Made by a program: the position numbers and the translations under genes
Source of the DNA: Leptodontidium sp. MPI-SDFR-AT-0119
Taxonomy: Eukaryota; Ascomycota; Leotiomycetes; Helotiales; Leptodontidiaceae
Reading direction: 5' to 3'
Assembly (NCBI GenBank): GCA_020726505.1
Contig: JAHLEZ010000008.1
Location: forward strand, 1,550,001 to 1,614,000
DNA: 64,000 nucleotides
Notes under the pieces: model-generated
Database searches by the model: none
Seen by the model: the letters and a program-made list of their open reading frames with translations, nothing else
Told to the model about the DNA's origin: nothing
In this document: piece after piece, positions 1 to 12,004 of the stretch
How the letters are laid out: every line of letters begins with the position of its first letter
Position numbering within the stretch: position 1 is the stretch's first letter

Positions 1-1100
1 AAGAAGGATTCAGTTGGGACGGTCTTCTTGACAACTCGGGTTTGCTTGGTGTCTAGACTTGCTGTTAGAATATGGCCCAATGGAAACGAATCGAAATACT
101 TACTCTTGTTGCGTTGCTTCTTGCTCTCAATTCTAACGGTCAAGTCCTTGCCGGCCTTCCACTCGATTTTGTCACCCTCGGCATGATCGTAAATGAAATC
201 TCCTCCGTAGCCGCTCTCAGTTTGGTAGAAGTAGGTCTTTGTGATGATCTTGTTGGTGAAGAACTCATTCTCAGCGAACTCGAAGATCAAACGGAAACCG
301 GGCTTGTCGAGATATTCCATACGGACGTCGGTCAGATCCTTGAGCGCAGCTTCATCGCGGTCGGTGATCATCTCGGCAAGAGAAACTTGGTTCTTCATGG
401 CGGAGAGCCAGAACTCGGGAATACCCTTGACATCGGATGCCTCCTCTGACTTCTCAACGGGCTCCTCGTCTACCTCCTCGTCATCCTCCTCACCAGCTTT
501 GATCTCCGCCTCTGTTGGCTCAGCAGCACCGTTGATGATGGTAGCTCGCTTTTGGTAGAGCGGGGTAAATTTGGCGAAGTATTTCTTCTCCAACTCCAAA
601 ACCTCCTCCTGGAATTCTGCCTCAAGCTTCGAGTGCTCCTTCTGGACGCCCTTTAGACCTGCAACACGACGGCGAACGGGAGCGGGGAGGGACTCGACGT
701 AGCCTGATGATCGACCAACGAGGGAGCCAAGTTTGCCTTGGATCATCTGAACGAGCTTGGGGTTTTGTGCGAAGATGGATGCTGCGGCAGCGCGGTCGAA
801 CTCCTCTATTGCATGTATCAGTGATCCAAACGTAAAAATTTCGGTGAGGGGCAAATGTGATGCGCGTACCTTCCTTGATCGTGCCAACACCTGGCTGCTG
901 AGCGTGGGATGAGATGGGGGCATTGTTGGCGGGTGTGTTTTGAGGAGTACTACGCGGAGATGTCAGCCTGGCAGTTCTATAGTCGTTGGGTGGGAGTATA
1001 AGGCTCCCACGGTCTGGCGGCGGTGGGGGAAGGTGAGGAGAGGAGAGGGAGGGAGGAATTACGGGGCAGTCTGCGTCTGTTTCTTGGGAATTTCAGACAT
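1..1100 (-). CDS. nap1: NAP1 nucleosome assembly protein (C-terminus cut by window edge)
   Basis: Histone H2A-H2B chaperone of the NAP family, acting in nucleus and cytoplasm. Exons read on the minus strand: 1063-1100, 870-949, 104-805 and 1-52 (continues outside). The start MSEIPKKQTQTAP is the first in-frame ATG. The 702-nt exon carries the NAP core: a long dimerisation helix (FQEEVLELEKKYFAKF), an acidic linker (EDDEEVDEEP) and the conserved block around KGIPEFWLSAMKN and FEFAENEFFTNKII. The visible part encodes about 290 residues; the acidic tail usual in the family would lie beyond position 1. The last intron (53-103) joins AAG-A to AC-ACC, keeping the family's TKQTRVVKK segment. It is divergent from the P5B ATPase gene. 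Family is certain; the exact exon 1 boundary is good but inferred. Confidence 0.93.
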
Positions 1101-1643
1101 CTTGTCGGATGGAAGAGGGTGTTGAGAGGGTGTAGGAGATGGAAAGACTCGAGTCGGCGCGTTTGTGTCGAGGACGACGATGTTGTGGAGAGTCTGGAAG
1201 GGTTTGTAAAAAGTTGGGGGAAGGAGTTGGTGAGGACTCTCTCAACCAGCCAGTGCGGAAGCGGGTTAGGCTGGCCTTAGCGGGGTTGTCGATTGGAGGT
1301 GAAAATGGGCCTTCGGTTGTGATAAGCCGTTCGATAAGGGGAGAGTTGGAGTTGGAGGGTGAGTGCAGTGCAGTGAACCAGCGGAAGCAGACCAGACCAG
1401 ACCAGCAGCCAGCCAGAGCAGACGCAGCCAAAACCCGCGCTAAATATATTAAATTTGGTACCTCTCGATATACTTCACCCACTGCGCACCTCTCAATTCC
1501 TGATTCAACCACACACAATTCACGATAAACTCGGCGGATCTTACGTGCCCTGCCCGCTCGCTATGCCATGATCGCCTCGTGCTAAGCAATTCGTTCCATC
1601 TTGCGCCCACCGCAGAGGTCTGAACACAATACCTCCAGACGCC
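1101..1643. promoter_or_regulatory. Divergent NAP1 / P5B ATPase promoter region
   Basis: 543 bp between two start codons. It holds purine-rich runs near 1025-1065, a short direct repeat of ACCAG units at 1390-1412, and an AT-rich stretch at 1441-1455 (taaatatattaaattt) nearer the ATPase start. Open frames here have no recognisable protein. Confidence 0.5.
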
Positions 1644-4600
1644 ATGGACGGATCCAATGGAGTGCCCATCCATCATGGGCGTCGAAGTAGCTCTCGCGCA
1701 GGCCGCCCTGCGAATGGACATGGGCAGATGTACAGGAGAGACTCCAATCTCTCGACCACCAGCTTCATGGACGAGGTGGAAATGGCACAGGACGAGATGT
1801 TTGCAGGTCCGATGGGCGAGAGTGTCCCGACAAGCGTATCCTCCTTCGCCCATCGCAGAGGCCGGGCAGACTCGACCACAAGCTTTACATATTACCAGGA
1901 CGATGATGACGAACCTCTCCCCCCTTCAGAAGATGATAGTGCCATATTAGACGACGAGTCTGAGCTGCACTTTGAGGAAGAAGAAGGTTCTACAGACTTA
2001 GAGGCAGACGAGCTTTCAGTCATGAGGAGATCATCTTCTGGGGCACGCTCGCGAACCTCAGTACACGACCGTCTGCTTAGAAGCGACAGTGCAAGGACAG
2101 AGGGCAGCGTTCTAGGGCGCGGGCATCGCACGAGCCAGAAGATATACATCGTGACGGAAGATTTGACCATAGTGGTGGCTGGATTTCGAACATCTACAGT
2201 TGGATATGCCATTTATTTCACCATCTGCATCCTCACAGCTGGACTTGGCTATCTACTGCTACGTTGGCTCCCTCGGTGGCAAGTAAGTCTTGTGGGCTCG
2301 CCATGTCCGTTACGCGACTCTACTTGGGTTGTCATCGAAGTAAGTGCATATTTGAGTCTCCTTGCGTCAGCAACTTTTCCGTACCTTTAAGTGTATCTCC
2401 GGTAGACAGACTTTAGACTGCTAAGCTCGGAGTTTAATGTGAATTATGCTAACCCATGTAGAACCAATGGGGAGAATTCGTTGTCCAAGATGTCCAATCC
2501 AAGGACTATGGTCGGCCACTATCCACCGTTTTTGGGGCATCCCATAGCAAATATGTTGTGTCGTATGATGAAGACGATGATCCTATAATTGACGATATTC
2601 GAATCGTTGATTATAGATACATGCGATTCTCATTCCACCCGTTGAAAGACAAATTCATGCTTTGCAACAGCTGGAAAGACCCAACTTGGACTGATGTAAA
2701 GGCTATCCGGGCTGGAATCGACGGTGACGAAAAGGAGAGCCGTGAACTTGTCTTCGGGAAGAACATGATCGACATTAAGCAAAAAACAATTCTACAGCTC
2801 TTGCTGGACGAGGTGCGTCATCTCAACTCTATATTCAATCATGTGCTTATCCATATAGGCATTCCATCCTTTCTATGTGTTTCAAATAGCTAGTCTGCTC
2901 CTCTGGTCTGTTGACGAGTATTATTACTATGCGGCTTGCATCTTTCTCATCTCTGTCGTGAGCATAACTACGACCCTTATTGAAACACGTTCTGTAAGTC
3001 TGCCGACCCCTCCGAAGACAATCACTCATTGACATATGCAGACCATGAAAAGACTTCGAGAAATATCCAAATTTGATTGCGATATTCGCGTGCTTCGGAA
3101 CGGCTTTTGTAGGCTCTACCACATCTTTACTGCTGAGTTACTGATTCCGTTCAGGGAGATATGTTCCATCAAGTGAGCTTGTTCCTGGGGATGTGTATGA
3201 AGTTACAGACCCGGCTTTGACGCAATTTCCCTGCGACAGCATTCTGCTCGCTGGGGACTGCATCGTGAACGAGAGCATGTTAACTGGTAAAAGCACCGTT
3301 GTTCTTTGGGTTTTTGGAAGCTAATGATCCAGGTGAATCTGTTCCCGTCTCGAAGGTGCCAGCCAGCGATGAATCACTCGCAGCCCTCAACTTGGCCGCT
3401 TCATCTGTTGCCCCTGAACTAGCGAGGAATTTCCTGTTCTGTGGAACCAAGATTATCCGTGCCAGACGCCCGCAAGATGACAAAGGCGATGAGGCTGTAG
3501 GGCTAGCCATGACCGTACGGACTGGATTCAACACCACCAAAGGAGCTCTCGTCCGATCGATGCTTTTCCCTAAGCCGTCAGGATTCAAGTTCTACAGAGA
3601 TTCTTTCCGCTATATTTCCGTCATGGGTGGGATCGCTATGCTCGGCTTTGTGGCTTCATTCATTAATTTCGTTCGCCTTGGCCTGGCGTGGCATTTGATC
3701 ATTGTCAGAGCTCTGGACTTAATAACAATCGTTGTACCACCAGCTCTTCCAGCTACTCTGACAATCGGCACGAACTTTGCTCTTACGCGGCTAAGAAAGA
3801 AGCAGATCTTCTGCATCAGCCCCCAGAGAGTCAATGTTGGAGGTAAACTCGATATTATGTGCTTTGACAAGACTGGAACCCTCACAGAGGATGGTTTGGA
3901 CGTCTTAGGTATCCGTGTTGCACAAAGACCGACAAACAGATTCAGCGACATCCTCTCTGATGCTCTGTCATTGCTTCCTGGCGCCACATATGAACGCGAT
4001 CCCACCATCGAGTATGATTCTCACAAGGCTGCACTTTATACCATGGCCACCTGCCACTCATTGCGAGTTGTGGATGGTGAGCTCATGGGAGACCCTCTGG
4101 ATCTGAAAATGTTCGAATTTACTGGATGGTCCTTTGAGGAAGGCGAGCAAAGAGGCGGTGACGCTGATGACGAAGAGGGGGGTGGCCTTTCGCCGTCAAT
4201 TGCGAGACCACCTCCAGGAATGGAATACGACCTAGACGATAACGAAAATCCACAGAGCGCAGGCGTAGGTCAATGAGTGATGCATCAGGCAACCGCACGC
4301 AGCTGACAGAACTTCCAGAGGTCGCCCATAGAACTTGGTGTATTGAAGTCTTTCGAATTCGTCTCCCAGCTCCGAAGAGCAAGCGTCATCGTTCGAAACT
4401 TTGGTTCTCCAGGCTGCGATGTCTATGTCAAAGGAGCTCCGGAATGCATGAAAGATATCTGCAACCCTGGCAGCTGTAAGACTCCCCCATTCCTGTAACC
4501 AGCTGTCTTTATACTGATCAGCATGTCACAGTTCCAAGTGACTACGAGGATCTTCTCGCATACTACACCCACCGAGGTTTCCGTGTCATTGCTGTTGCTA

Positions 4601-6469
4601 CTAAGCACATCAACAAGCTAAACTGGGTCAAGGTGCAGAAGATGAAGCGAGATGAAGCAGAGTCGGGCCTGAACTTCGTTGGATTCATTATCTTCGAGAA
4701 TAAGTTGAAGCCAACCACAGCAGGCGTCCTTGAAGAACTCACCGAGGCCGGGATCAGGAAGGTTATGTGTACTGGAGATAATATTCTCACCGCCATCAGT
4801 GTCGCTAGGGAGTGCAATCTGATTGACAAGACTGCACATTGCTTTGTACCCCATTTTTCTGAAGGTTTGAGCGACCAACTTATTCTTAGGTCTGGCATTA
4901 CTAACCTATCTTAGGCGACTTTCAAGATCCAAAAGCTATTTTGAAGTGGGAGAGCATAGACAACAATATCTTCACGCTCGATGAGAACACCCTCATTGTG
5001 AGTTTCCAATCTCGTCGTATCGACTCGGGCTAATGATTATAGCCATTACCACCACCAGCAGAAGGAGATGCATCACTTCCATACGATATTTCTAACCTTC
5101 GAAACTACTCGTTGGCAGTAAGCGGAGATGTATTCAGGTGGATCATCGATTTTGCCCCACCAGAGGTCTTGCAAAGGGTTCGTGATACTCTTCTCGTAAA
5201 TATATTTCGGCCTTGCTAACAACGATAGATGCTCGTATGCGGCCAAGTATTTGCAAGAATGTCTCCTGACGAGAAGCATGAGCTAGTCGAGAAGCTCCAG
5301 AGCATAAATTACTGTTGTGGTTTTTGTGGTGATGGAGCGAACGACTGCGGTGCTCTGACTGCGGCAGATGTTGGCATCTCACTCTCAGAGGCAGAAGCAT
5401 CTGTAGCAGCTCCGTTCACAAGTCGAGTTTTTGACATTACTTGCGTCCCTGAAGTCATTCGGTACTTCCTCACTTCGAACTTTGCACTTCAATTTTGCTA
5501 ACAACATTCTCAGGGAGGGCCGCGCTGCTCTGGTCACCAGCTTCAGCTGTTTCAAGTACATGAGTCTTTACTCGGCCATTCAATTCACATCTGTCAGCTT
5601 CCTTTACGCATCAGCATCGAATCTCGGAGACTTTCAGGTGCGTTTTAGTCCTCTCCCTAATCCAAATCTCTGCTAATCTAGGGCCAGTTCCTGTTTATCG
5701 ATCTTCTTTTGATCCTCCCAATTGCCATATTCAGTAAGTCTTATTTGTCAGATCCAACTGAATGCCTTGCTAACGCTCAACTAGTGGGTTGGACCGGGCC
5801 ATTCCCAGTTCTTTGTCAAAAACGGCCAACGGCGAATCTAGTGTCACGCAAAGTATTGACACCACTGCTCGGCCAAATTGTCATTTGCATCTTGATTCAA
5901 GCTGTTACATTCCAGGCTGTCCGAAGACAACCATGGTAAGTGCTCAACTGTATTGATTAACGGAGCGACATTAACAGATCTAGGTTCATTCCTCCCCATC
6001 TCAATAAGGAGAAATCGAACGTAGAGAACTCCGAGAACACAAGTCTCTTCCTGGTCTCCTGCTTCGAGTACATTCTTTCTGGAATTGTACTGAGTGTAGG
6101 ACCACCATTCCGCCAGTCAATGTCACACAACTGTAAGTCAATTATTCTATTGTTGGAGCGCCGAATTGACAGATATAAGTGCCGTTCGTGGTGACGATTG
6201 TCGTCGCACTACTCGTCTCCTCCTACCTGCTCTTCGATCCATCAGCAGGGGTAGCAAAGTTTATGCAATTGACAAAGATGGATTGGGATTTCAAGACTTT
6301 CATCCTAGTCCTAGGAATTGGTTATTTTGCGATAGCATGGACTTCCGAGCATTATGTATTCCCCAGACTAGCGAAATACCTGGGTGCGGTGAAGACTTTT
6401 GTCTCCGGCAAGCCGAAGCAGCGCAAGGCCTACAAGATTGTGCTGGAAGGAATGCGCGCTCTTCAATAG
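1644..6469 (+). CDS. P5B-type cation/polyamine ATPase (Ypk9/ATP13A2 family)
   Basis: P-type ATPase of the vacuolar or endo-lysosomal membrane; family members export polyamines from the lumen and protect against heavy metals. Sixteen exons, all in phase: 1644-2339, 2462-2812, 2859-2993, 3042-3108, 3155-3286, 3333-4264, 4310-4475, 4532-4864, 4915-4997, 5043-5177, 5229-5461, 5514-5637, 5682-5733, 5785-5935, 5984-6132, 6180-6469; 1,342 residues. Visible motifs: an acidic, Ser-rich cytosolic N-terminus, a first hydrophobic segment near residues 191-213, LTGES in the actuator domain, PPALP at 596-600 (the P5B signature; P5A has PPELP), phosphorylated Asp 639 in DKTGT, hinge motif GDGAND at 1044-1049, and several C-terminal membrane helices. 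All catalytic residues are intact. The 45-nt intron 4265-4309 is the least certain junction. Confidence 0.93.
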
Positions 6470-6716
6470 CAGTAACGTATGGAAGAAGTCGATAATGTAT
6501 ATACGAATGCCATGTAAAAAGAAGCAACAAATATGAAACGTTTGACGTCAGTGAAGTAGCGAAACTGGCTAGTGACTTTTGAAGATGTCGAGGTCGCCTA
6601 CTGTACGGTAAGCGACAACGTCCTTTCGAGATGATACACTCCGCGCTTTGATCCCGGGTTCCAAATTCCCAAACATTTTCTACTCCTCTCAACAACTTAT
6701 TAGAGTGTTCTTCTAC

Positions 6717-6724
6717 TATATAAC
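6717..6724 (+). promoter_or_regulatory. TATA-like element of the methyltransferase gene
   Basis: TATATAAC lies about 50 nt before the start codon at 6773, in the 303-bp gap after the ATPase stop. The gap otherwise shows only AT-rich 3' flanking sequence. Confidence 0.4.
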
Positions 6725-6772
6725 TTGTCATTCAATCTATACGTATACGACATTTACTTCAATTCCGCAACC

Positions 6773-8022
6773 ATGAATTACGGTAAGATCTCAAGCATGC
6801 GTTCTGCCCTATCAACACTAATTGACAATCCACAGACTGGATCCTCGATGGAGGATACCTCCCCAATGCCGTGATCCGAGTTGGAATTCGGCGTCAACTC
6901 GCAGACCGTATCAGAATCATCCAAAGTACATCTCTCGAAGAGGAGTACAAGCGTAAGATGAGCTATGTCGAGCTACTGCGAAGTCGACCGATCGCCATTG
7001 AGACGGCTACTGCCAATGAGCAGCATTATGAGGTTGGAACGGGCGTCCTCGCAGCTTGTCTGGGTCCACGGATGAAGTACTCGTGTTGCTTGTATCCGAA
7101 GGGTGGTGAGACGCTTGCTCAAGCTGAGACTGCTATGCTTGAGACTTATGTCAAGAAAGCTCAGTTGAAGGATGGAATGAGTATTCTGGATTTGGGGTGA
7201 GTCCAAATGAAGAAAGCTAGATTGAGAGTGGCCGCTGATTTGAGAACCAGATGTGGGTGGGGCGTTACAGCGTTGTATCTCGCTGAAGTATTTCCCAAGT
7301 CCAAGATTACTGCTTTCTCAAATTCGAGAACCCAGAAGATCTACATCAATTCTAAGGCCAAGGAGAAGGGTTTCAAGAACCTGACGGTCGTCACCGGAAA
7401 TGTGGTTGATTATGAGTTTGAGGAGGAGAGTTTCGACCGTGTTGTTTCAATCGAGGTAAGTCCATCCTGTGGGCCTTGAAATGGCAATATACTTACCGAT
7501 AGATACACTGTAGCTTTTCGAGCACATGAAGAACTATGAACTCCTCATGGCCAAGGTTTCCCGTGCTCTCAAGCCATCCGGGAAGCTATTTGTCCACATC
7601 TTCGCTCACAAGACCACTCCGTATGATTTCGAGGAGGGTTGGATGAGCACCCACTTCTTCTCCGGAGGAACTATGCCCTCTGCTGATCTCCTTCTGTTCT
7701 TTCAGAAGGACCTGAAACTGGAAACTCAGTGGTGGGTTTCTGGCAAGCATTATGCCAAGACCTGCGAGGTATACCTCACTCCTACCCTCTTGGTTTGATG
7801 GTTGAAGCTAATCATGAGATTCAGGACTGGTTGTCCACAATGACTGCCAACAAGAAGCAGATCTGGCCGCATCTGACCGAGACCTATGGAGAGAAGGATA
7901 CTGCAATGTGGTACTACAGATGGCAGATCTTCTACATGGCGTGTGCAGAGCTGTTCGCGTATGAAGGCGGAGACACATGGGGAGTAACTCATTACCTGTT
8001 CGAGAAGCCCAGCACCAAATAG
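6773..8022 (+). CDS. SAM-dependent methyltransferase, CFA synthase / coclaurine N-methyltransferase-like
   Basis: Class I methyltransferase of the cyclopropane-fatty-acid synthase (CMAS) superfamily; fungal and plant relatives methylate amines or lipid acyl chains. The substrate cannot be told from sequence. Exons 6773-6782, 6836-7196, 7251-7455, 7514-7768, 7825-8022; 342 residues. The SAM-binding motif I is ILDLGCGWG, assembled exactly across the intron at 7197-7250, followed by the family's AFSNSRTQK. Later blocks [22 protein letters not shown] and [13 protein letters not shown] match the family's C-terminal half. The first exon has only 10 nt (MNY plus one base); skipping it would leave no good start. 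No signal peptide or membrane segment is seen. Confidence 0.85.
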
Positions 8023-8225
8023 AATAGCATCCATACGTAGACCCCTAGAACGATAGAACTCCAATTGATTGTTCCCAGCGCAGTTGCTCTCTGTATGTAT
8101 ACAGTGTATCTTCCGTCCGTTGCTCCCAGCCTCCTTCCAAGTACCGTCCCAAAGCGGCTCTTCTACGCCATTGTCAACTGCTCAATTCCGTAACCCCTCC
8201 CGGCTTCTTGTCCGTTCCGAGTTGT

Positions 8226-8488
8226 TCAATGGTCCCATGGATGTTTCCAGCCGAGTAACGCAGGTCCTGTTCCGAGGTTAGAGTGCGGATCGTGTGGGGA
8301 GCTCTGAGGACTATACCATCTTTCTTCGCCCGATACATCAACTACACAGTAAGTTAGCACACGAAAAATGATTTTCAGGACAGAAGAACACTTACAAAGA
8401 ACCACATCGACGCGCCCAATCCTGTCGCCGCGAATCGGTAGAGAGGTCGAACCGGTGGGATATTTACTGGATGTTTGCCAGCAGCCAT
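8226..8488 (-). CDS. Complex I accessory subunit, NDUFB2-like, 52 residues
   Basis: Three tiny exons on the minus strand, 8396-8488, 8317-8341 and 8226-8266, join in phase to a 52-residue protein. It has a short N-terminus, one membrane segment (FAATGLGASMWFFLMY), a charged loop (RAKKDG) and the ending LLGWKHPWDH. The MWFF..YR..KDG..LLG..HPW pattern corresponds to the mitochondrial inner-membrane NADH:ubiquinone oxidoreductase subunit NDUFB2, and fungal forms end in HPWDH. Introns are 8342-8395 and 8267-8316, both GT-AG. The gene is tail-to-tail with the methyltransferase (203 bp between stops) and divergent from BUR1. It could be missed by an ORF-length filter. The family name is recalled from pattern, the gene model is read directly. 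Confidence 0.78.
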
Positions 8489-9120
8489 TTTCCTACTCCT
8501 TGGGTCAGCTCAATGCCACTCAGCAGGCCCACCACACGATGACCGGCAATGGCAATGATGGTAATGATGATATTGATTGACCGCCAGGTGAATGAGAAGG
8601 GGGTACTGACGCAGATGAACCCCTGAGGTACAATTGTATGGAATGGACTGAGGGGGCTTTCGTCTGGTCGCGGTGCCGTTAGATGTTGAACAGCGCTAAG
8701 GTGGGTTCGTAAAGTCCGATGGGTTAATCCGTTCCGACCTGCAGGAGCTCAGGCTCAGGCTTCATGCGCTGAGGTTGATTTCCGACATTGCGAAGGAATA
8801 ATTCATTCGACCCTACTATTGTCTTCGATGACAATCTGCCATTGTCGATAGCGGCTTCCTGCACAATATCAACGAAATGCAACACTCGGGGATATAAGTC
8901 ACGACTGATGCTTCTTCCTTAAGCAACTTCACATTCATTCTGGCATCGACCAGCACCAGCGACTCAGAGAACCGTCTTCAGTCCTCCACACCAGTTAATG
9001 AACAAGAGCACCAAAATCTTGTCGCAAACCTGCACATATAACTGCTTTCGTCCCAGCTTCGATATTCGAAAATACCCTGAACGAACCCCACCCAGGATCG
9101 AGCTTCCTTCAACCCCCAAG
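8489..9120. promoter_or_regulatory. Divergent NDUFB2-like / BUR1 promoter region
   Basis: 632 bp between start codons. The stretch 8880-9000 near BUR1 is C/A-rich and probably its 5' leader. An in-frame ATG at 8998 would add 41 residues to BUR1. Nothing else is recognisable. Confidence 0.4.
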
Positions 9121-11056
9121 ATGGCAACTCCAGTCCATGCAGGAAGCCCGCAGAGCAACGGCATCTCCTCGACCGCATTCGCTCTCCAGCATATACGCGA
9201 TCCCAGCACATTTGTCGGCTGCTCGAAGATCACCGACTATGAGATGCTGGGAAAGCTGGGAGAGGGGACCTTTGGAGAGGTCCACAAGGCCAGGTCAAAG
9301 AGAACCGGCGCGATCTTCGCGCTGAAGAAGATCCTAATGCATAACGAGAAGGACGGCTTTCCGATCACGGCCCTGCGAGAGATCAAGCTCTTGAAGCTCC
9401 TATCGCATCCCAATATTCTCAAGCTGGAGGAAATGTCTGTGGAGCAGCATCACAAACCGGTGGATAAGAGGAAACGAGCTATCATGTACATGGTAACCCC
9501 ATACATGTCTCACGATCTTTCTGGCCTTCTGGAAAACCCGCAAGTCAAGCTACAAGAATCGCACATCAAATGCTACATGCTGCAGTTGCTGGAGGGAGTG
9601 CGATACTTACACAACGAGAAGATCCTCCACAGAGATATGAAAGCCGCGAATCTTCTGATCGACAATAAAGGCACCCTTCAGATTGCAGATTTCGGTTTAG
9701 CACGACATTATGACGAGGAGGTACCAGTTGCTGGGAAAGGTGGGGGGACAGCCCATCGAGATTATACAACTCTGGTGGTTACACGTTGGTATAGGCCCCC
9801 AGAGCTTCTGTTACACTTGAGGAGATATACAACTGCAATCGATTTATGGGGAGTTGGGTAAGTTGGCCCATTTACGCAATGTTTCTTTTGCCATACTGAG
9901 ACGAATACAGCTGTGTCTTCGGAGAAATGCTTATTGGAAAGCCTATCCTTTCAGGAGACAGTGATCCAAACCAGCTCAAGATCATCTTTGACCTGATGGG
10001 CAGCCCTACAGAAGAGAATATGCCAGAATTTAGAACATTACCAGGAGCTGAGGGCCTGAGTGTTCCACACCACCCCTCGACTTTGGCACAACGCTTCAAA
10101 CCGTGAGTTGCTTCCCCCTGTATAGTCGTCACAATCTAACGAATCATAGATACGGTTCTGGGGCGGTTTCTCTGTTAAACGAGTTGCTGAAGCTCGATTG
10201 GAAAAAGCGAACGAATGCGATCGATGCGCTGCAGCACCCTTACTTCCGTACTCACCCACTTCCTGCCAAACCTGGAGATCTACCGACATTTGAGGACTCT
10301 CACGAGCTAGATCGGAGGAAGTTCCGCAGTCAAAAAGCTGCGCCTCCTCCTGCACCAAAGGGCGGCACTGTTGGGATGGGTCCTGCGGGAGGTTGGGGAG
10401 GTGAACCGGGGAATGGACCCTACGGCAATGGAGATTCTCATAACGGACATCGTCATCATAACGGCAACCGCCATCCTCCTCCAGGTGGATATCGGAATGG
10501 TGTACCTCCTCCACCACCTCAGGAAGAGCGAAGACCAGCTTGGCAAAGACCTCGAGATGATCATCGGCCAGATACCAGACTTCCACCCAGACCCCCACCG
10601 CCGGCAGATTATAGATATGATGGGCCAAGGGACGGGGGTAGAGATGGTGGCAGAGACAGTGGTAGGGATGGCGAGCGTCGTGACGGCTACCGTTCAACAT
10701 CTCGTGATCTTGATAGGCCATCAAGAAGCAGAGGCGGTCCACCGAATATCGACACCTACATACCCAGTTACGGACCTGATAGCGGTCGACCTCCAAGGGA
10801 AAGGGATGACCGGCCACGTGAGGATCGAGGATCGCGAGAAGACCGGCCGAGAAGGCATGAACGTGAGGATCGTCGGCACGACAGAGACCGAGACGGCGGT
10901 AGACTCGACTACGATGAGCGAAGCCGCAGTGGACGAACACGCAGCCGGAGTCGAAGTCCAATCCGAGACCGCGATAGAGACCGAGGAGCCAGAGAGCGTG
11001 AACCTCTGGATAGAGATAGAGAACGCGAACGGGAACGTGACGTCTACCGCAGATAA
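9121..11056 (+). CDS. bur1: BUR1/CDK9-like cyclin-dependent kinase
   Basis: Serine/threonine kinase that, with its cyclin Bur2, phosphorylates the RNA polymerase II C-terminal domain and elongation factors in the nucleus. Exons 9121-9857, 9911-10102, 10150-11056; 611 residues. Visible: glycine loop [10 protein letters not shown] near residues 45-54, the PITALRE helix, catalytic loop [10 protein letters not shown] at 170-179, DFGLAR at 190-195 and the activation segment [13 protein letters not shown]. After the kinase domain (about residue 350) the tail is low-complexity: Gly/Pro-rich, then long runs of Arg-Asp/Glu and SRSRS-type repeats, ending [13 protein letters not shown] chose the ATG at 9121 because homologs have short N-termini; the one at 8998 remains possible. 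The RS/RD tail creates a long antisense frame that is not a gene. Confidence 0.93.
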
Positions 11057-12004
11057 GTTCGGGTGTCAAATTTGGGAATTCCGTGGTACAATGTGGATGG
11101 AGACTCGCAGATGGTTGGCTGGTTTGGTTGGCGTAAGGATATCTAGGATTTGTAATAGCACTGGAGACTGGCTTGGCTTTCATTTACTTGGCTTGCGAGC
11201 TTTGGTTGGCATGGCGTTTGGAGGGTTGGCTGTGGCAATATCGGCCATAGTTGCTACTGTGAGAGACAGACTTCTTGCAGATGATATGATAAATTTGAGA
11301 ATAAATGGACGGTGTTGCTTGTCTGTTTACCTATACCATTTTAGTGACTTGGTGAGGTGTTGTATGCTGACATAGCATCAGCGTCTTGGTCGAACCGCCA
11401 GAATCGTAACATTAACGCTAAGCGATTTTTCTATGAATCTCAAAGCAACAGACGGCATCTCTCCAGAAATATAGAAATCGGTCGGCTTGAAAAGTAACGG
11501 GGCGGTACTTGCCTTCACCAAATCCCTTCTCCCATCTCCAATTCCCAAACTTCCACGGAGAGTAAAATAAGGTAAGAATCCCCACAGCTAACGAACGGGC
11601 TCCTGCCTAAATTCGAAGCGCGTAATCAACACATACATTCCTCCACCCTTCTTGTGAATAATGTTACAGGCAAGAGGCCTGCCCACCTACTTATCAAGAT
11701 ACCAGATCAACATACCAGCAAGAACGAAGAATGAAATAAAGACAAAGAAAAAAGGTCGACGCTTTTCCCATCCGAGTGTTCGTAACATCTATCCTTCCGG
11801 CCACCAATCCGTCGGCCCCCAAATCTAAACCAAACCTCAAGCATGGTTCCTCCCCAGGGGCTATTCGGACCATTCCCAATCGCAACATCCATATTAAATA
11901 TCAACCTCAAATCTCCAAAGGCCCTTCAAAAAACGCTAGGTAACAAATCTCATACTTCCATCCTCTACCTCCCACCACAAAACCACACATTTCGCTTCAC
12001 CAGC
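11057..12004. other. BUR1 3' flank
   Basis: Apart from the micro-ORF at 11687-11788, this 0.95 kb shows only 3' flanking sequence of the convergent BUR1 and cysteine-rich genes. Short frames on both strands lack coding features. Confidence 0.4.
11687..11788 (-). CDS. Candidate 33-residue single-span membrane micro-ORF
   Basis: An uninterrupted frame on the minus strand begins MLRTLGWEKRRP, runs through one strongly hydrophobic segment of about 18 residues (FFFVFISFFVLAGMLIWY) and ends LDK-stop. Positive residues before the segment fit an N-in membrane orientation. It lies 216 nt past the stop of the cysteine-rich gene on the same strand, so it may be in that gene's 3' UTR, be a separate small gene, or be chance translation of a T-rich tract. 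The codon before the ATG is TAG, which could also be a splice acceptor for an unseen upstream exon. I do not recognise a family. Confidence 0.3.
   Translation of the reverse strand: MLRTLGWEKRRPFFFVFISFFVLAGMLIWYLDK

Noticed and set aside
10038..11183. 381-codon frame on the minus strand across the BUR1 tail
   Set aside because: It is the antisense shadow of the Arg/Asp-rich BUR1 C-terminus; composition is driven by the repeats and it has no domain.
10371..11375. 334-codon plus-strand frame in another phase over the BUR1 third exon
   Set aside because: Out-of-frame shadow of the repetitive BUR1 tail; the kinase frame is continuous and conserved.
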